DNA of 44,430 nucleotides from Rossellomorea vietnamensis (GCF_008180615.1 NZ_VTEH01000008.1:1-44430); one strand, 5' to 3'. Numbered from the stretch's first letter, positions 28,748 to 38,188 are shown. Program-made: numbers and translations. Notes: generated by a model from the sequence alone, not told the origin.

Positions 28748-29110
28748 TTGGAATACATGAGGTATATCCTTGTCGGTATTTTAGTCATCATCATTATTAT
28801 GCGTCTTATGCCTGCAAGAGGTGTTAGACATATCACAACAGCTGACCTGGAAAATGAACTACAGGATAAAGACAAAATGTTCATTGATGTCAGGACAAAA
28901 GGTGAGTTTAACAAAAGAAATATTCAGGGGTTTAAAAACATCCCACTATATGAATTACCCTACAAGACCAAAGAACTTACTACTAATAAAGAAATCGTCT
29001 TGATGTGCCAGAGCGGGACGAGAAGCAATAAGGCAGCAAAAATTCTAAAGAAAAAAGGCTTCAGTAAAGTCGCCAATGTAAAAGGCGGTATGGGGGCCTG
29101 GTCAAAATAA
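28748..29110 (+). CDS. Membrane-anchored rhodanese
   Basis: A 120-residue protein with one N-terminal helix (YILVGILVIIIIMRLMP) and a complete single rhodanese domain: MFIDVRTKGEFNKRNIQGFK, active loop MCQSGTRSNKAA, and VANVKGGMGAWSK. The rhodanese should face the cytosol. TTG at 28748 is chosen because GGGGG lies 8 bases upstream; ATG 28757 is too far away, and the frame further upstream overlaps yrkE. It is cotranscribed with the DsrE gene. Confidence 0.85.
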   Translation: MEYMRYILVGILVIIIIMRLMPARGVRHITTADLENELQDKDKMFIDVRTKGEFNKRNIQGFKNIPLYELPYKTKELTTNKEIVLMCQSGTRSNKAAKILKKKGFSKVANVKGGMGAWSK

Positions 29111-29187
29111 TGATATTTCGCTAGTTTCATGCTCTTTTCCCCAGCATGTACTACAGGAAAAGAGCTTATAATAAGGAGGAATACTAT

Positions 29188-29484
29188 ATGAGAGAGATCA
29201 CACCTAGAGAAGTAGAAACAATTGTAAACGAAGGTAAACCTTCAAACATTATTGATGTCCGTGAAACGGATGAAGTGGCAGAGGGAAAAATTCCTGGTGC
29301 TGTCAATATTCCCTTGGGATTAGTTGAATTTCGAATGAATGAGCTTGATAAATCACAAGAGTATATCATTGTATGCCGATCAGGCGGAAGAAGCGGCCGT
29401 GCATGTCAATTCTTAGAGAGTCAGGGGTACAGGGTTATAAATATGAATGGCGGCATGCTTGCTTGGGAAGGAAAAACTGAATAA
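29188..29484 (+). CDS. Single-domain cytosolic rhodanese
   Basis: A 98-residue rhodanese: REITPREVETIVNEG, NIIDVRETDEVAEGKIPGAV, the active loop VCRSGGRSGRAC (Cys about 62), and NMNGGMLAWEG. The second Cys seven residues after the loop is unusual and could form a disulfide. AAGGAGG precedes ATG 29188. There is no obvious terminator between it and the genes before, so it may belong to the same transcript. Confidence 0.9.
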   Translation: MREITPREVETIVNEGKPSNIIDVRETDEVAEGKIPGAVNIPLGLVEFRMNELDKSQEYIIVCRSGGRSGRACQFLESQGYRVINMNGGMLAWEGKTE

Positions 29485-29502
29485 ATTTTTTTATGAAATA
29501 TA

Positions 29503-29518
29503 ATACCCTATGGAGTAT
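29503..29518 (+). promoter_or_regulatory. CstR-like operator before yrkF
   Basis: ATACCCTATGGAGTAT, an imperfect palindrome of the same family, 18 bases before the TusA-rhodanese gene. Confidence 0.65.
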
Positions 29519-29535
29519 TAACAGGAGGTCATCAT

Positions 29536-30108
29536 ATGGAAAATATCAAAGTAAATGAAGTATTGGATGCTAAAGGATTGGCATGTCCTATGCCAATCGT
29601 AAAAACGAAGAAGGCCATCAATGGACTCCAAGCCGGACAGGTTTTGGAAGTAGAAGCAACCGATAAAGGCTCAAAAGCAGATATCAAGGCATGGGCCGAG
29701 AAAGCAGGGCATCAGTATCTAGGTACAATTGAAGAAGGGGAAGTCCTTAAACATTACTTGAGAAAAGCATCAGGAGAAGAATCTATTGAAAAAAAACATC
29801 CTAACGTTGCAACCAATGATGAATTAGCTGCTAAATTAAGTGAAGGTGAAAATATCTCTGTTCTAGATGTCAGGGAAGCAGCGGAGTATGCTTTTAATCA
29901 TATTCCGAATGCTGTTTCAATTCCACTGGGAGAGTTGGAAGACCGAATGGCGGAATTGAACAAAGAAGAAGAAATTTATGTGGTATGCCGCACAGGAAGC
30001 AGAAGTGATCTGGCTGCCCAGAAACTCGCCCAGAGTGGTTTCACAAAAGTCATCAACGTTCTTCCTGGCATGACACAATGGAACGGGGCGGCTGAATCGG
30101 TAGAATAG
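29536..30108 (+). CDS. yrkF: TusA-rhodanese fusion protein (YrkF)
   Basis: A 190-residue fusion. Residues 1-77 are TusA (VLDAKGLACPMPIVKTKKAI). Residues about 90-190 are a rhodanese with ISVLDVREAAEYAFNHIPNA, active loop VVCRTGSRSDLAAQ, and VINVLPGMTQWNG. It matches YrkF of B. subtilis and CstA of S. aureus in layout. The fusion should pass persulfide sulfur between its two cysteines. GGAGG precedes ATG 29536, and a CstR-like site lies just upstream. Confidence 0.92.
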   Translation: MENIKVNEVLDAKGLACPMPIVKTKKAINGLQAGQVLEVEATDKGSKADIKAWAEKAGHQYLGTIEEGEVLKHYLRKASGEESIEKKHPNVATNDELAAKLSEGENISVLDVREAAEYAFNHIPNAVSIPLGELEDRMAELNKEEEIYVVCRTGSRSDLAAQKLAQSGFTKVINVLPGMTQWNGAAESVE

Positions 30109-30166
30109 TCCAGCCCTTCAGACTTATTCACATACTATCAATTAGCAAAAAATTTTACTATAAATA

Positions 30167-30181
30167 ATACCACAGGGGGTA
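30167..30181 (+). promoter_or_regulatory. CstR-like operator before PDO 2
   Basis: ATACCACAGGGGGTA, with its right half merging into the ribosome binding site of the next gene. A bound repressor could hinder both transcription and, if on mRNA-encoding DNA only, its own unit. Confidence 0.6.
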
Positions 30182-30188
30182 ATTGGTT

Positions 30189-31316
30189 ATGACTATAAAA
30201 GCAATGAATTCACAAGAAGTTACGAAAAAAGTTTTCAATAATGAAGAATTGTTCATCCTGGATGTGCGAAATGAAGATGCCTTTCTAGACTGGAAAATTG
30301 AAGGTGGAAATTTTAAATACCTGAATATCCCTTATTTCGATCTTCTGGATGGAGTCGAAGAAATCATGGATAAGCTTCCGGCTGATAAAGATATCCTTGT
30401 CGTTTGTGCGAAAGAAGGTTCATCTGTGATGGTGGCAGAGATGCTTTCTGACGAGGGCTTGACTGTATCTTATCTTGAAGGCGGAATGAAAGCATGGAGT
30501 GAGCACTTGGAACCTGTTAAAGTCGGTGACTTGAATAATGGAGGAGAGCTCTACCAGTTTGTACGTATCGGCAAGGGCTGTCTCTCGTACATGGTTGTAT
30601 CAAATGGTGAAGCCGCCATTATCGACTCAACAAGAATGGCCGATGTTTACATTCAATTCGCTGAGAGCATCAATGCAACGATTACTCATGTGTTTGATAC
30701 TCACCTTCACGCCGACCACATTTCAGGGGGAAGAATCATCTCAGAGAAGTCAGGAGCAACTTACTGGCTTCCACCGAAAGATGCGGAAGAAGTCACTTTC
30801 TCATATGCGGCTTTAGAGGATGGAAATGAGGTCAAACTCGGAAACACAACGATCAATATCCACGCTCTGTATTCACCTGGGCATACAATCGGCTCCACTT
30901 CCTTTGTAGTTGATGAGCAATACTTGATGACTGGTGACATCCTTTTCATCGATTCTATCGGCAGACCTGATCTTGCAGGGCTGGCTGAAGATTGGGTAGG
31001 TGACTTGAGAGAAACCCTTTATACCCGCTACAAAGAATTATCCGATGATTTGGTTGTTCTTCCAGCTCACTTCATGATTATCGATGAACTGAATGAAGAT
31101 GGAAGCGTATCTGAAAAGCTTGGTGTTCTATTTGCGAAGAACCACGGTTTGAACATCGAAAACGAAGCAGAATTCAGAGCCTTGGTAACTGAAAATCTTC
31201 CGCCGCAGCCTAATGCATATCAAGAAATCCGGAAGACGAATATGGGCAAGATTACACCAGATAATGATGAACAGCGAGAAATGGAAATCGGACCAAACCG
31301 CTGTGCAGTAAGATAA
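30189..31316 (+). CDS. yrkH: Rhodanese-MBL fold persulfide dioxygenase-like protein 2 (YrkH-like)
   Basis: A 375-residue paralogue of the protein at 25212, with the same order of domains. It has rhodanese with [14 protein letters not shown], then a metallo-beta-lactamase fold with [23 protein letters not shown] and [18 protein letters not shown]. The shared C terminus ends GPNRCAVR. Two near copies under the same kind of operator suggest dosage or a split of substrates. ATG 30189 is chosen because GGGGG lies 9 bases before it. Confidence 0.9.
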   Translation: MTIKAMNSQEVTKKVFNNEELFILDVRNEDAFLDWKIEGGNFKYLNIPYFDLLDGVEEIMDKLPADKDILVVCAKEGSSVMVAEMLSDEGLTVSYLEGGMKAWSEHLEPVKVGDLNNGGELYQFVRIGKGCLSYMVVSNGEAAIIDSTRMADVYIQFAESINATITHVFDTHLHADHISGGRIISEKSGATYWLPPKDAEEVTFSYAALEDGNEVKLGNTTINIHALYSPGHTIGSTSFVVDEQYLMTGDILFIDSIGRPDLAGLAEDWVGDLRETLYTRYKELSDDLVVLPAHFMIIDELNEDGSVSEKLGVLFAKNHGLNIENEAEFRALVTENLPPQPNAYQEIRKTNMGKITPDNDEQREMEIGPNRCAVR

Positions 31317-31513
31317 GCTTGGTTACCGGCCGGTTAATGCCGGCCGGGACCTGCATTCTGTATTTTTTCCAAAAGCTATGCCTGCTCTGAAATAGAAAGA
31401 GCGAGTTTCACTATAGTGTTCAGACTTTTACCTAAACCAGGCAGTCCTGGCTAAAACACAGGAGATGTAATTAAGTTTGATTTTAAAAAATGAACCAACA
31501 GGAGGCTATTAAA

Positions 31514-31741
31514 ATGGAATCAACAAAAGTATTAGATGCAAAAGGACTGGCATGTCCAATGCCGATCGTGAAAACCAAAAAGGCCATCAATGAACTTCAA
31601 TCAGGAGAAATACTGGAGATCCACGCTACAGATAAAGGTGCTAAAAGCGACCTTACAGCATGGACAAAATCAGGAGGCCATGAACTAATTCATCACGAAG
31701 AAGAGAATAATGTTTTCAAGTTCTGGATTAAAAAAGGGTAA
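31514..31741 (+). CDS. yrkI: TusA-family sulfur carrier 2 (YrkI-like)
   Basis: A 75-residue TusA: KVLDAKGLACPMPIVKTKK with the sulfur-accepting Cys17, and C-terminal NVFKFWIKKG. It is close to the copy at 27954. AGGAGG stands 8 bases before ATG 31514; an ATG eight codons upstream lacks a site. About 200 bases separate it from the dioxygenase-like gene, with a GC-rich hairpin (CCGGC...GCCGG near 31330-31350) but no T run, so read-through is possible. A terminator follows before the exporter gene. Confidence 0.9.
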   Translation: MESTKVLDAKGLACPMPIVKTKKAINELQSGEILEIHATDKGAKSDLTAWTKSGGHELIHHEEENNVFKFWIKKG

Positions 31742-31749
31742 ATATATGA

Positions 31750-31776
31750 GGGAACCGATACATGGTTCCCTTTTTT
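31750..31776 (+). terminator. Terminator/attenuator between tusA 2 and yrkJ
   Basis: GGGAACC / GGTTCCC with a 7-base loop and TTTTTT. It lies only 15 bases before the exporter start, so it may lower rather than stop its expression. Confidence 0.8.
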
Positions 31777-31790
31777 AAGGAGGTATAAAA

Positions 31791-32567
31791 ATGGATATAG
31801 GATTTATTATAATTATATTTCTAATAGGTTTTATAGGTTCATATATTTCAGGAATGCTCGGGATAGGCGGGTCCATTATCAAATATCCCATGTTATTATA
31901 CATCCCGCCTTTATTTGGGCTGGCAGCATTCAGTGCCCATGAGGTATCCGGCATCAGTGCCGTGCAGGTTTTTTTCGCGACGATCGGCGGTGTTTGGGCT
32001 TACCGTAAAGGCGGATATCTTAACAAGACTTTGATAGCTTATATGGGCGGAGCGATTTTAATCGGAAGCTTCGTCGGCGGTTATGGTTCCAAACTGATGT
32101 CAGGAGGCGGAATCAATTTAGTGTATGGAGTGTTAGCTCTCATAGCAGCTGTTATGATGTTCATCCCCAAAAAAGGAATTGATGATATTCCTCTGGACAA
32201 AGTGAAGTTTAATAAGTGGCTGGCAGCTTCGTTGGCTTTAATTGTTGGGGTGGGAGCAGGAATTGTAGGAGCTGCCGGAGCTTTCCTGCTTGTGCCGATC
32301 ATGCTGGTCGTACTGAAAATCCCTACACGAATGACGATTGCCTCTTCGCTTGCCATAACCTTTATTTCTTCCATCGGAGCGACAGTCGGTAAAATTACCA
32401 CGGGGCAAGTGGATTATCTTCCCGCATTGGTTATGGTTGCTGCAAGCTTGATTGCCTCTCCGCTCGGCGCAATGGCCGGTAAGAAGGTAAATACCAAGAT
32501 TCTTCAATATATACTGGCATTCCTAATCCTGGGAACAGCCATCAAAATTTGGATGGATATACTATAA
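31791..32567 (+). CDS. yrkJ: TauE/SafE family sulfite/sulfur-compound exporter (YrkJ)
   Basis: A 258-residue polytopic membrane protein of the TauE/SafE family (DUF81). It starts [20 protein letters not shown] followed by the family motif [12 protein letters not shown]. The second repeat has [20 protein letters not shown]. Such proteins are thought to export sulfite, sulfoacetate or related anions. Next to persulfide dioxygenases, the natural cargo would be sulfite or thiosulfate, which is inference. AAGGAGG precedes ATG 31791. Confidence 0.9.
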   Translation: MDIGFIIIIFLIGFIGSYISGMLGIGGSIIKYPMLLYIPPLFGLAAFSAHEVSGISAVQVFFATIGGVWAYRKGGYLNKTLIAYMGGAILIGSFVGGYGSKLMSGGGINLVYGVLALIAAVMMFIPKKGIDDIPLDKVKFNKWLAASLALIVGVGAGIVGAAGAFLLVPIMLVVLKIPTRMTIASSLAITFISSIGATVGKITTGQVDYLPALVMVAASLIASPLGAMAGKKVNTKILQYILAFLILGTAIKIWMDIL

Positions 32568-32601
32568 TAGTTGAAATTCGTTGTTATAGCTGCCATCAAA
32601 A

Positions 32602-32639
32602 GGGTAAAATCATACTATCCAGGGATTTTACTCTTTTTC
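32602..32639 (+). terminator. Terminator after yrkJ
   Basis: GGGTAAAATC / GATTTTACTC stem (one G-T pair), 12-base loop, then TTTTT. Confidence 0.82.
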
Positions 32640-32700
32640 CTTAAAGGATTGGGAATGGCATATCCTCAACGATAAAAGCTAGTTGTAAGGAGGCATATCT

Positions 32701-32988
32701 ATGGTTAAAGTAACTCAATCAGCAATAGATGTTATTCGATCTCAAGTAAAAGACGTCATTGAGCAAGGCAAAAAACCGTTCATCCGTCTGGAAATGGGCA
32801 TTGGCTGAGGAGGCCCTAAGCTGCGTCTGACTCTGGATGAGTCAGTTTTAGAAAAAGATGAAGTAACAGAAATAGAAGGGATTCAATTCCTAGTTAATGA
32901 AAAAGACAAAGTTTATTTTGATGAAACCAAAATTGATTATGTAAAAACATTGCTTGGCGGCGGGGAATTTAAGGTATTAAGAGTCTAA
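32701..32988 (+). CDS. HesB/IscA-like protein, predicted selenoprotein (UGA = Sec36)
   Basis: ATG 32701 follows AAGGAGG. The frame has one TGA at 32806-32808 (codon 36) and runs to TAA at 32986-32988, giving 95 residues. The context is RLEMGIG-U-GGPKLRLTLDES. HesB-like selenoproteins with U in GIGUGGP are an established family; Cys occupies this place in relatives. A 7-bp hairpin, CTGACTC-TGGAT-GAGTCAG, begins 19 nt after the UGA and fits a bacterial SECIS. HesB/IscA folds carry Fe-S or bind sulfide/selenide. It sits after the persulfide cluster and 36 bases before another UGA-containing gene, likely in one transcript. Confidence 0.88.
32827..32845 (+). promoter_or_regulatory. Predicted bacterial SECIS hairpin of the HesB-like gene
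   Basis: CTGACTC / GAGTCAG perfect stem with a UGGAU loop whose first G is 27 nt after the UGA. The OsmC gene shows the same loop and offset. Confidence 0.75.
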
Positions 32989-33024
32989 TAAGAGACCTGG
33001 TCCTGGTCAAAGAGGAGCGTTTAT

Positions 33025-33174
33025 ATGTCCAAACAGCAAAAATGCAAGCAAGGTTCCTGAGGCATCAAAGTGGAGAATCAAAGGAAGTATAAGAGGTTCA
33101 ATCTTCCCATCTGACCTGGTGTTCTCCTCTGGATCCTGGCAGGAGTCATCTTAATGGTGAATAAGATATTTTAA
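33025..33174 (+). CDS. Tiny membrane protein with two in-frame UGA codons, candidate selenoprotein
   Basis: ATG 33025 follows AGAGGAG. Reading TGA at 33058-33060 (codon 12) and 33112-33114 (codon 30) as Sec gives 49 residues to TAA 33172. The N terminus is MSKQQKCKQGS-U-GIK, so Cys7 and U12 form a C-x4-U pair. A basic middle (QRKYKRFNLPI-U) leads into one membrane helix, PGVLLWILAGVILMVNKIF. After the first UGA, GGAAG...CTTCC encloses a small GGU-tipped hairpin. After the second, CTCCT...AGGAG encloses CTGGAT. It is 36 bases after the HesB-like gene and shares its terminator. I do not recognise the family, and a decayed gene is possible. Confidence 0.6.
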
Positions 33175-33175
33175 T

Positions 33176-33210
33176 AAAGGGCCCTGCTCAATCGAGTTAG
33201 GGGCCTTTTG
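33176..33210 (+). terminator. Terminator after the two UGA-containing genes
   Basis: AAAGGGCCCT / AGGGGCCTTT stem, 12-15 base loop, followed by TTG TTT. Confidence 0.8.
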
Positions 33211-33274
33211 TTTACCATTTTTCTATAATGTTTTTATAGGCCCTCTCTTATTAAAAGGCTGTTTGGTAAGCGAA

Positions 33275-33403
33275 GTGAATTCTTTCTATCAAATCCCTTA
33301 TGACTTCAATGGACCTAAAGATACCAACATGCTGTACACCACGGAAGATTTTCCAGATCCTTTCAAATTGGAAAATCATCCACTTCTTCAGGGGGTGAAG
33401 TAA
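33275..33403 (+). other. Possible gene remnant, 42 codons
   Basis: A short open frame reads VNSFYQIPYDFNGPKDTNML then YTTEDFPDPFKLENHPL. It ends just before a terminator-like hairpin at 33402-33436. The composition looks like the C terminus of a real protein, but I do not recognise it and the ribosome binding site is weak. The upstream bases AAAGGCTGTTTGG resemble a MITE end, so an insertion or deletion may have removed the rest. Confidence 0.3.
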
Positions 33404-33436
33404 GCCGTTATGAAGGTGAAGGGAATAACGGCTTTT
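33402..33436 (+). terminator. Terminator-like hairpin
   Basis: AAGCCGTTAT / ATAACGGCTT with a 13-base loop, followed by TT. It overlaps the stop of the preceding short frame. Confidence 0.65.
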
Positions 33437-33514
33437 CACATGTAATCCAATTTATAGGGAAAAAGAAGTAAGGTGAACAATCCAAGAATTTTTTAATCAT
33501 TAAGGGGTGTACTC

Positions 33515-33901
33515 ATGACGAATCGAGAAAATTCCGATCAGCAAACTCAAAGTACCATTGACTCAAAATATATCCAGCAGCACTTGGCGAGTGAAAGGAC
33601 TTTTCTTGCCTGGATACGTACGGCTATTGCCATTATAGGGGTAGGGTTCCTTGTGACCAACCTCCATTTTACAATGGAAGACAAACTATCTCCCTTGAGC
33701 GATCTGCTTGCGAATATCATTGGTCTAACATCTGTAGGGCTCGGTATCCTGACTATTATAATGGCACTCTTTGGCTATATTAAAAAAATTGATGCCATAA
33801 ATAATCAATCCTTCCGTACATCGAGAGCCACCATTATCGCCTTGGCTGTTTTGGTGATTGTCATCGCTCTCATATTCGGTACGTATTTTCTTATTGTTTA
33901 A
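33515..33901 (+). CDS. DUF202 (YidH) family membrane protein
   Basis: A 128-residue protein with a polar N terminus, then the DUF202 signature HLASERTFLAWIRTAIAIIG followed by VGFLVTNL, and three membrane segments in total. YidH-type proteins are inner-membrane proteins of unknown function. AAGGGGTG precedes ATG 33515. It is a single gene. Confidence 0.9.
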   Translation: MTNRENSDQQTQSTIDSKYIQQHLASERTFLAWIRTAIAIIGVGFLVTNLHFTMEDKLSPLSDLLANIIGLTSVGLGILTIIMALFGYIKKIDAINNQSFRTSRATIIALAVLVIVIALIFGTYFLIV

Positions 33902-34016
33902 TCCTGTAAAACGGGCTCATTCTCATGTAACTTGCTGACCTTCTCTCCGTCTAATAAGGTGTAAAAGGTGATTTACAGCAATTCACATCAAGAGAGAACA
34001 TTATGGGGGTTAATTC

Positions 34017-34931
34017 ATGAAGAAAACATTTATCAAGTCAGCAGCCATTGCATTGGCACTCTCAGCTTTCAGTCTTACACATGCTGAAGCTGAACATTTT
34101 CATCTTATTAAGAAAGGAGATACTCTTTGGAGTCTCTCCCAAAGGTATGGGATGACCGTGGAGCAACTGAAGGAGAGTAATGAACTCACTTCCAATATCA
34201 TCTACGCAGGTAAACAACTAGAAATCCAGAAGATCATCAAGGTGAAAAAAGGTGATACGTTATGGAGCATTGCGAAAAAACACGGCACTACCGTTCACCA
34301 ATTAAAACATGTGAATGGTTTGAAATCAGATACGATTTTCAGTGGTCAAAAACTTGAAGTTCCGACTGTCATTCTCATCCGGAGCGGAGATACCCTGTGG
34401 AGCATCAGCCAAAAATATGGGATATCTGTAGAAGAATTGAGAAGAAATAATGGTTTGAAAAACAACCTGATTTTTGCAGGTCAACTTCTGAAGGTCAACC
34501 AGATGCAAACTTATCCTGCCGCCTATGATGCTGAAAAAGTTCGGCTGCATGTTCCTTTGCATTCAGGTTTTATTTTTACACCTGAGGAACCAAGAACTTA
34601 TATTCTTCAATTCAATAATGATGATAATTACTTTGCCAGGGTAGAAGTGCTTGATTCCCAAACGGATATAAAGAACGTGAGGATGAATGCTGAAGACCAG
34701 CTAGCATCACTGGGAGCAGTGACAGAATTAAGGACTCAGAACTCTCTTCCATTTTACGAAAACGCACATTTTTTTCTCCATTCTCAGAATACAAAAGTTC
34801 AAACGGCCATTGGGGTAAAAAGTGTTGACGGCAAAATTTTAAAATTCACCATCCATTATCCTAATGAAGAAGAGTCAGAAGCTGTATACCCGGCTATGCT
34901 CAAGATTCTTCAAGAAATTACGATTAAATAA
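34017..34931 (+). CDS. Secreted protein with three LysM domains
   Basis: A 304-residue secreted protein. The signal peptide is MKKTFIKSAAIALALSAFSL with cleavage likely after THAEA. Three LysM repeats follow (residues about 28-72, 75-118, 121-165), each starting KKGDTLWS, KKGDTLWS or RSGDTLWS. LysM binds peptidoglycan GlcNAc. The C-terminal 130 residues (TYILQFNNDDNYFARVEVLD) have no catalytic motif I recognise and may be a separate binding domain. ATG 34017 has GGGGG upstream. It likely sits in the cell wall. Confidence 0.9.
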   Translation: MKKTFIKSAAIALALSAFSLTHAEAEHFHLIKKGDTLWSLSQRYGMTVEQLKESNELTSNIIYAGKQLEIQKIIKVKKGDTLWSIAKKHGTTVHQLKHVNGLKSDTIFSGQKLEVPTVILIRSGDTLWSISQKYGISVEELRRNNGLKNNLIFAGQLLKVNQMQTYPAAYDAEKVRLHVPLHSGFIFTPEEPRTYILQFNNDDNYFARVEVLDSQTDIKNVRMNAEDQLASLGAVTELRTQNSLPFYENAHFFLHSQNTKVQTAIGVKSVDGKILKFTIHYPNEEESEAVYPAMLKILQEITIK

Positions 34932-34935
34932 AGAG

Positions 34936-34966
34936 AGAGCTCCCGATCCAATTTGGGAGCTTTTTT
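34936..34966 (+). terminator. Terminator after the LysM gene
   Basis: AGCTCCC / GGGAGCT stem with a 10-base loop, then TTTTT. Confidence 0.85.
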
Positions 34967-35014
34967 CATACTTTTCTTTTTTATAAAGATAATAACAGAA
35001 AAGGAGGAATCTCA

Positions 35015-35713
35015 ATGAATATATTCGAGCTATTTTTAAGGGTAGTAATTGCTTTTATTGCCTTGTTCATCATGGCCCGGCTCTCCGGAAGAAAAGAAAT
35101 CAGCCAAATGACTTTCTTCAATTTCATTTCGGCAGTCGCTGTGGGGAACATTGGAGGGACTATTGTCGTTTCAGCGGAATTAAGTATCCGCAATGGCCTT
35201 CTTGCGCTTGCAGGCTGGCTTATATTAACGGTTGGTTTTTCTTACATAGACCTAAAGTCCAAAGGTGCAAGGAAAATTTTAGAAGGAGAACCCATCATCG
35301 TAGTGAAACAGGGAAAGATAATGGAACACAGCTTGAAAAAGACTCAATTAGATGTTGATGGCTTAATGGCCTTGCTGCGTGAAAAACAGGTGTTTTCCAT
35401 GAAGGACGTGGACTATGCCATATTCGAAACAAACGGAAAGTTATCTGTTCTCAAGAAGCAGGCTCAGCAAACCATCACAAAAAATGATATGAATGTTCCT
35501 TTAAAAAGTGAAAAATATCCTCAATCCACTGAAGTCATTGCAGATGGAGAAGTGATTCAAAATAATCTAAAAAGACTCAACCTTCAAGAAGAGTGGCTTA
35601 TTTCACAACTTCAGCAAAAAGGAATACAGTCTATATCAGAAGTCTTTTATGCTGAAGTCCAAAAAGACGGGTCTCTATACATTGATAAAAAGAAGGACAA
35701 TATGACCCGTTAA
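35015..35713 (+). CDS. DUF421 (YetF family) membrane protein
   Basis: A 232-residue protein with three N-terminal membrane helices, the conserved MARLSGRKEISQMTFFNFIS and AVAVGNIGGTIV, and a cytosolic YetF-like domain (ARKILEGEPIIVVKQGKIME, LLREKQVFSMKDVDYAIFET). In B. subtilis, YetF-type proteins include spore-membrane members. The function is not settled. AAGGAGG precedes ATG 35015. It is a single gene. Confidence 0.9.
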   Translation: MNIFELFLRVVIAFIALFIMARLSGRKEISQMTFFNFISAVAVGNIGGTIVVSAELSIRNGLLALAGWLILTVGFSYIDLKSKGARKILEGEPIIVVKQGKIMEHSLKKTQLDVDGLMALLREKQVFSMKDVDYAIFETNGKLSVLKKQAQQTITKNDMNVPLKSEKYPQSTEVIADGEVIQNNLKRLNLQEEWLISQLQQKGIQSISEVFYAEVQKDGSLYIDKKKDNMTR

Positions 35714-35856
35714 CAGAAGACCAGTCCCCTTTAGCGCGATCACAAGGAGTATTGAGTGATGTCAGGCAGATGGCAAGCAGGAATTTACAATTTGAATTAT
35801 ACTAATAAAATACTTAGATTGTTATTTTAGAAAAATATTGATTTGGAGTTTTGATA

Positions 35857-36759
35857 ATGAGTTTTATATTAATTGTAGTGCCCGTCTTTATCATTCTATC
35901 TGTCGGTTTTATTGGTCAAAATCTTCTCAAATTAGATATTAAGTCCATCTCAACAGCAGCTTTGTATTTGATGCTGCCATTCCTGGCTTTACAAACTTTT
36001 TATGAAAATGAACTGAATATGGACTACCTTTATATCTTATTGTTTTGTCTCCTACTGTTGTTCGGGTTAATCCTTGTCTCTTTTATAGCAGGAAGGATGA
36101 CCAATAGGCCGCAAAGTAAAACATCTGCTTTTGTATTAGCGGGTGCTTTCATGAACAGCGGGAACTACGGAGTGCCTGTCATTCTATTTGCCTTTGGGGA
36201 AACCGGGTTTCAGTATGCTGTCATTATGATGGTTATTCAATCTTTACTGATGAATACCGTCGGTTTGTATTTTGCAGCCAAAGGAAGCAAAAGCGGCGGG
36301 ACGTTGAAAGCATCACTAATTAAAATATTAAAAATGCCGGTACTTTATGGCTCTATTGCAGGCATTCTGCTGCAAATCGGATCCGTTTCCATTCCAGATT
36401 TCATTTATATCGGGTTGGATCTAATAGCCTCAGCTGCCATTCCTACCATCATGCTAGTACTGGGGATGCAGCTGGCAAGCATATCCAAGAAAAACGTTGA
36501 ATTAAAAGAATTATCAGGAGTGATATTCATCAGATTGGTTATCTCCCCTGTGATCGCCTATGCCATCACTGTGATGCTGTCCCTTGATACTCTCCTTGCC
36601 AGCGTACTTATTGTTCTAGCCGCAATGCCGACGGCTGCCAATACCACGATGTTTGCTGTCCAATTCGATACTGAACCAGATCTCGTTTCATTTAGTACGC
36701 TGGTCACCACATCCATGAGTATTATTACCGTCCCTTTGATGGTCATGCTGTTATCTTAG
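35857..36759 (+). CDS. AEC family transporter (auxin efflux carrier-like)
   Basis: A 300-residue membrane protein with about ten hydrophobic segments. FILIVVPVFIILSVGFIGQ is at the N terminus. The central AGAFMNSGNYGVPVILFAFG and the late AAMPTAANTTMFAVQFD are the paired conserved regions of the AEC/bile-acid-like fold. The substrate is probably a carboxylate, which is inference from the family. GGAG lies 10 bases before ATG 35857; a TTG two codons earlier is less well placed. Confidence 0.88.
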   Translation: MSFILIVVPVFIILSVGFIGQNLLKLDIKSISTAALYLMLPFLALQTFYENELNMDYLYILLFCLLLLFGLILVSFIAGRMTNRPQSKTSAFVLAGAFMNSGNYGVPVILFAFGETGFQYAVIMMVIQSLLMNTVGLYFAAKGSKSGGTLKASLIKILKMPVLYGSIAGILLQIGSVSIPDFIYIGLDLIASAAIPTIMLVLGMQLASISKKNVELKELSGVIFIRLVISPVIAYAITVMLSLDTLLASVLIVLAAMPTAANTTMFAVQFDTEPDLVSFSTLVTTSMSIITVPLMVMLLS

Positions 36760-36888
36760 GCTATAAAAATATGAATAGCGTTCACTTTAATAAGATTTAG
36801 TTATGTTAATCCATTAAATATATAGAATTTACTTATCCCTGCTTTCACCATATAGTAAGTTATGGAAAGAAAAGAGGGGGAATTTCAT

Positions 36889-38097
36889 GTGAATTCTATT
36901 AAAAGCTATGTTAACCAATTTCACCTGATTATTTGGGTTCTTTTGACTGGTACTGTTTTATCGAGAGCGGCCTTTTTCATGACCATGCCTTTTCTGGCAA
37001 TATACCTTTCCAGAAATATGGATATGCATCCTCTGCTGATAGGTTTGACTGTTGGGGCAAGCCCGCTTGTGGCTACCGCAGGAGGTTTCATTGGCGGGCA
37101 TTTATCGGATAGATATGGACGGAAACCAGTGTTATTATTTTCTCTACTCTCGATTTCACTAGTGTTCTTTGGATTCAGTATTGCAGACCATCCGATTTGG
37201 TTCATTATACTGAATGCATTGAATGGTTTGTCAAATTCTTTCTTTGAACCAACTTCTCAGGCATTAATGGCGGATCTCACTAAAAAGGAGGAGAGGATGA
37301 AGGCCTATTCTCTCCGCTATACCGCTATAAATATAGGAGCTGCAGCAGGTCCGCTGGCTGGAGCCTATTTAGCAAGTATATCGCCAGAGTCAACTTTTGT
37401 CCTAACCGGCACCATCTATCTGATATATGCATTCGCGCTTACGATTCTTTTGAGAAAATTCCACTTGGAGGGTACAGGAGAAATTAAATCAGAAGTTACC
37501 TTTCGTGATGCATTTTCAATAGTGAAGCGGGATTCTGCCCTCCGATTTTTACTTCTCGGCGTCATATTAGTTAATATTGGCTACTCACAATTGCAGTCCA
37601 CTTTACCTCTGCATTTAGAAGCCCAGCTGGAAGACGGTATTTACGTTTTTTCCATATTGTTATCAATCAATGCTGTGATGGTCGTATTTCTGCAAATGCC
37701 TGTTAGTTCAATTGCAGAAAGATTCAAACCGATGCAAATGATGGTCACCGGTGCTCTCATTTTGAGTTTAGGATTAACGGGATTTGGCTTTGCCGATGGG
37801 TGGATGATGTGCATTGTTTCTGTCGCCTTTCTGACTTTAGGGGAGATATTGATTTTCCCTGCGAACTCTGTATTGATCGACAATCTGGCACCTGAACATT
37901 TAAGGGGAATTTATTTTGGTGCTGGTCAGTTCAGAAAGATTGGAAACTTTGCCGGTCCTGTCTTGGGAGGATTTCTGTTTAATGAAACGGGCGGACCTTT
38001 CATGCTGTGGCTCGTTGCAGGTATTGCTCTAACCAGCATTTTCTTTTTTTCTATCGGAAGCCGCTCCTTTTTAGAAGTGAAGGGAGAAAGTGTGTAA
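36889..38097 (+). CDS. MFS transporter
   Basis: A 402-residue twelve-helix major facilitator. The loop 2-3 motif GGHLSDRYGRKPVLL and RYTAINIGAAAGPLAGAYLA (motif C-like) place it with drug/H+ antiporter-type proteins. The substrate is unknown. The start is GTG at 36889 because AGAGGGGG lies 9 bases upstream; the ATG at 36862 has no site. It is a single gene, ended by a large hairpin at 38189. Confidence 0.9.
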   Translation: MNSIKSYVNQFHLIIWVLLTGTVLSRAAFFMTMPFLAIYLSRNMDMHPLLIGLTVGASPLVATAGGFIGGHLSDRYGRKPVLLFSLLSISLVFFGFSIADHPIWFIILNALNGLSNSFFEPTSQALMADLTKKEERMKAYSLRYTAINIGAAAGPLAGAYLASISPESTFVLTGTIYLIYAFALTILLRKFHLEGTGEIKSEVTFRDAFSIVKRDSALRFLLLGVILVNIGYSQLQSTLPLHLEAQLEDGIYVFSILLSINAVMVVFLQMPVSSIAERFKPMQMMVTGALILSLGLTGFGFADGWMMCIVSVAFLTLGEILIFPANSVLIDNLAPEHLRGIYFGAGQFRKIGNFAGPVLGGFLFNETGGPFMLWLVAGIALTSIFFFSIGSRSFLEVKGESV

Positions 38098-38188
38098 GCA
38101 ACCTGAAGAAGCTGCCTTTACGGCCGATGATAGCCTGCTGTTAAAGAGGGCGGAGCACAACATTCAAATAGGGATAGTTCTCTCATCG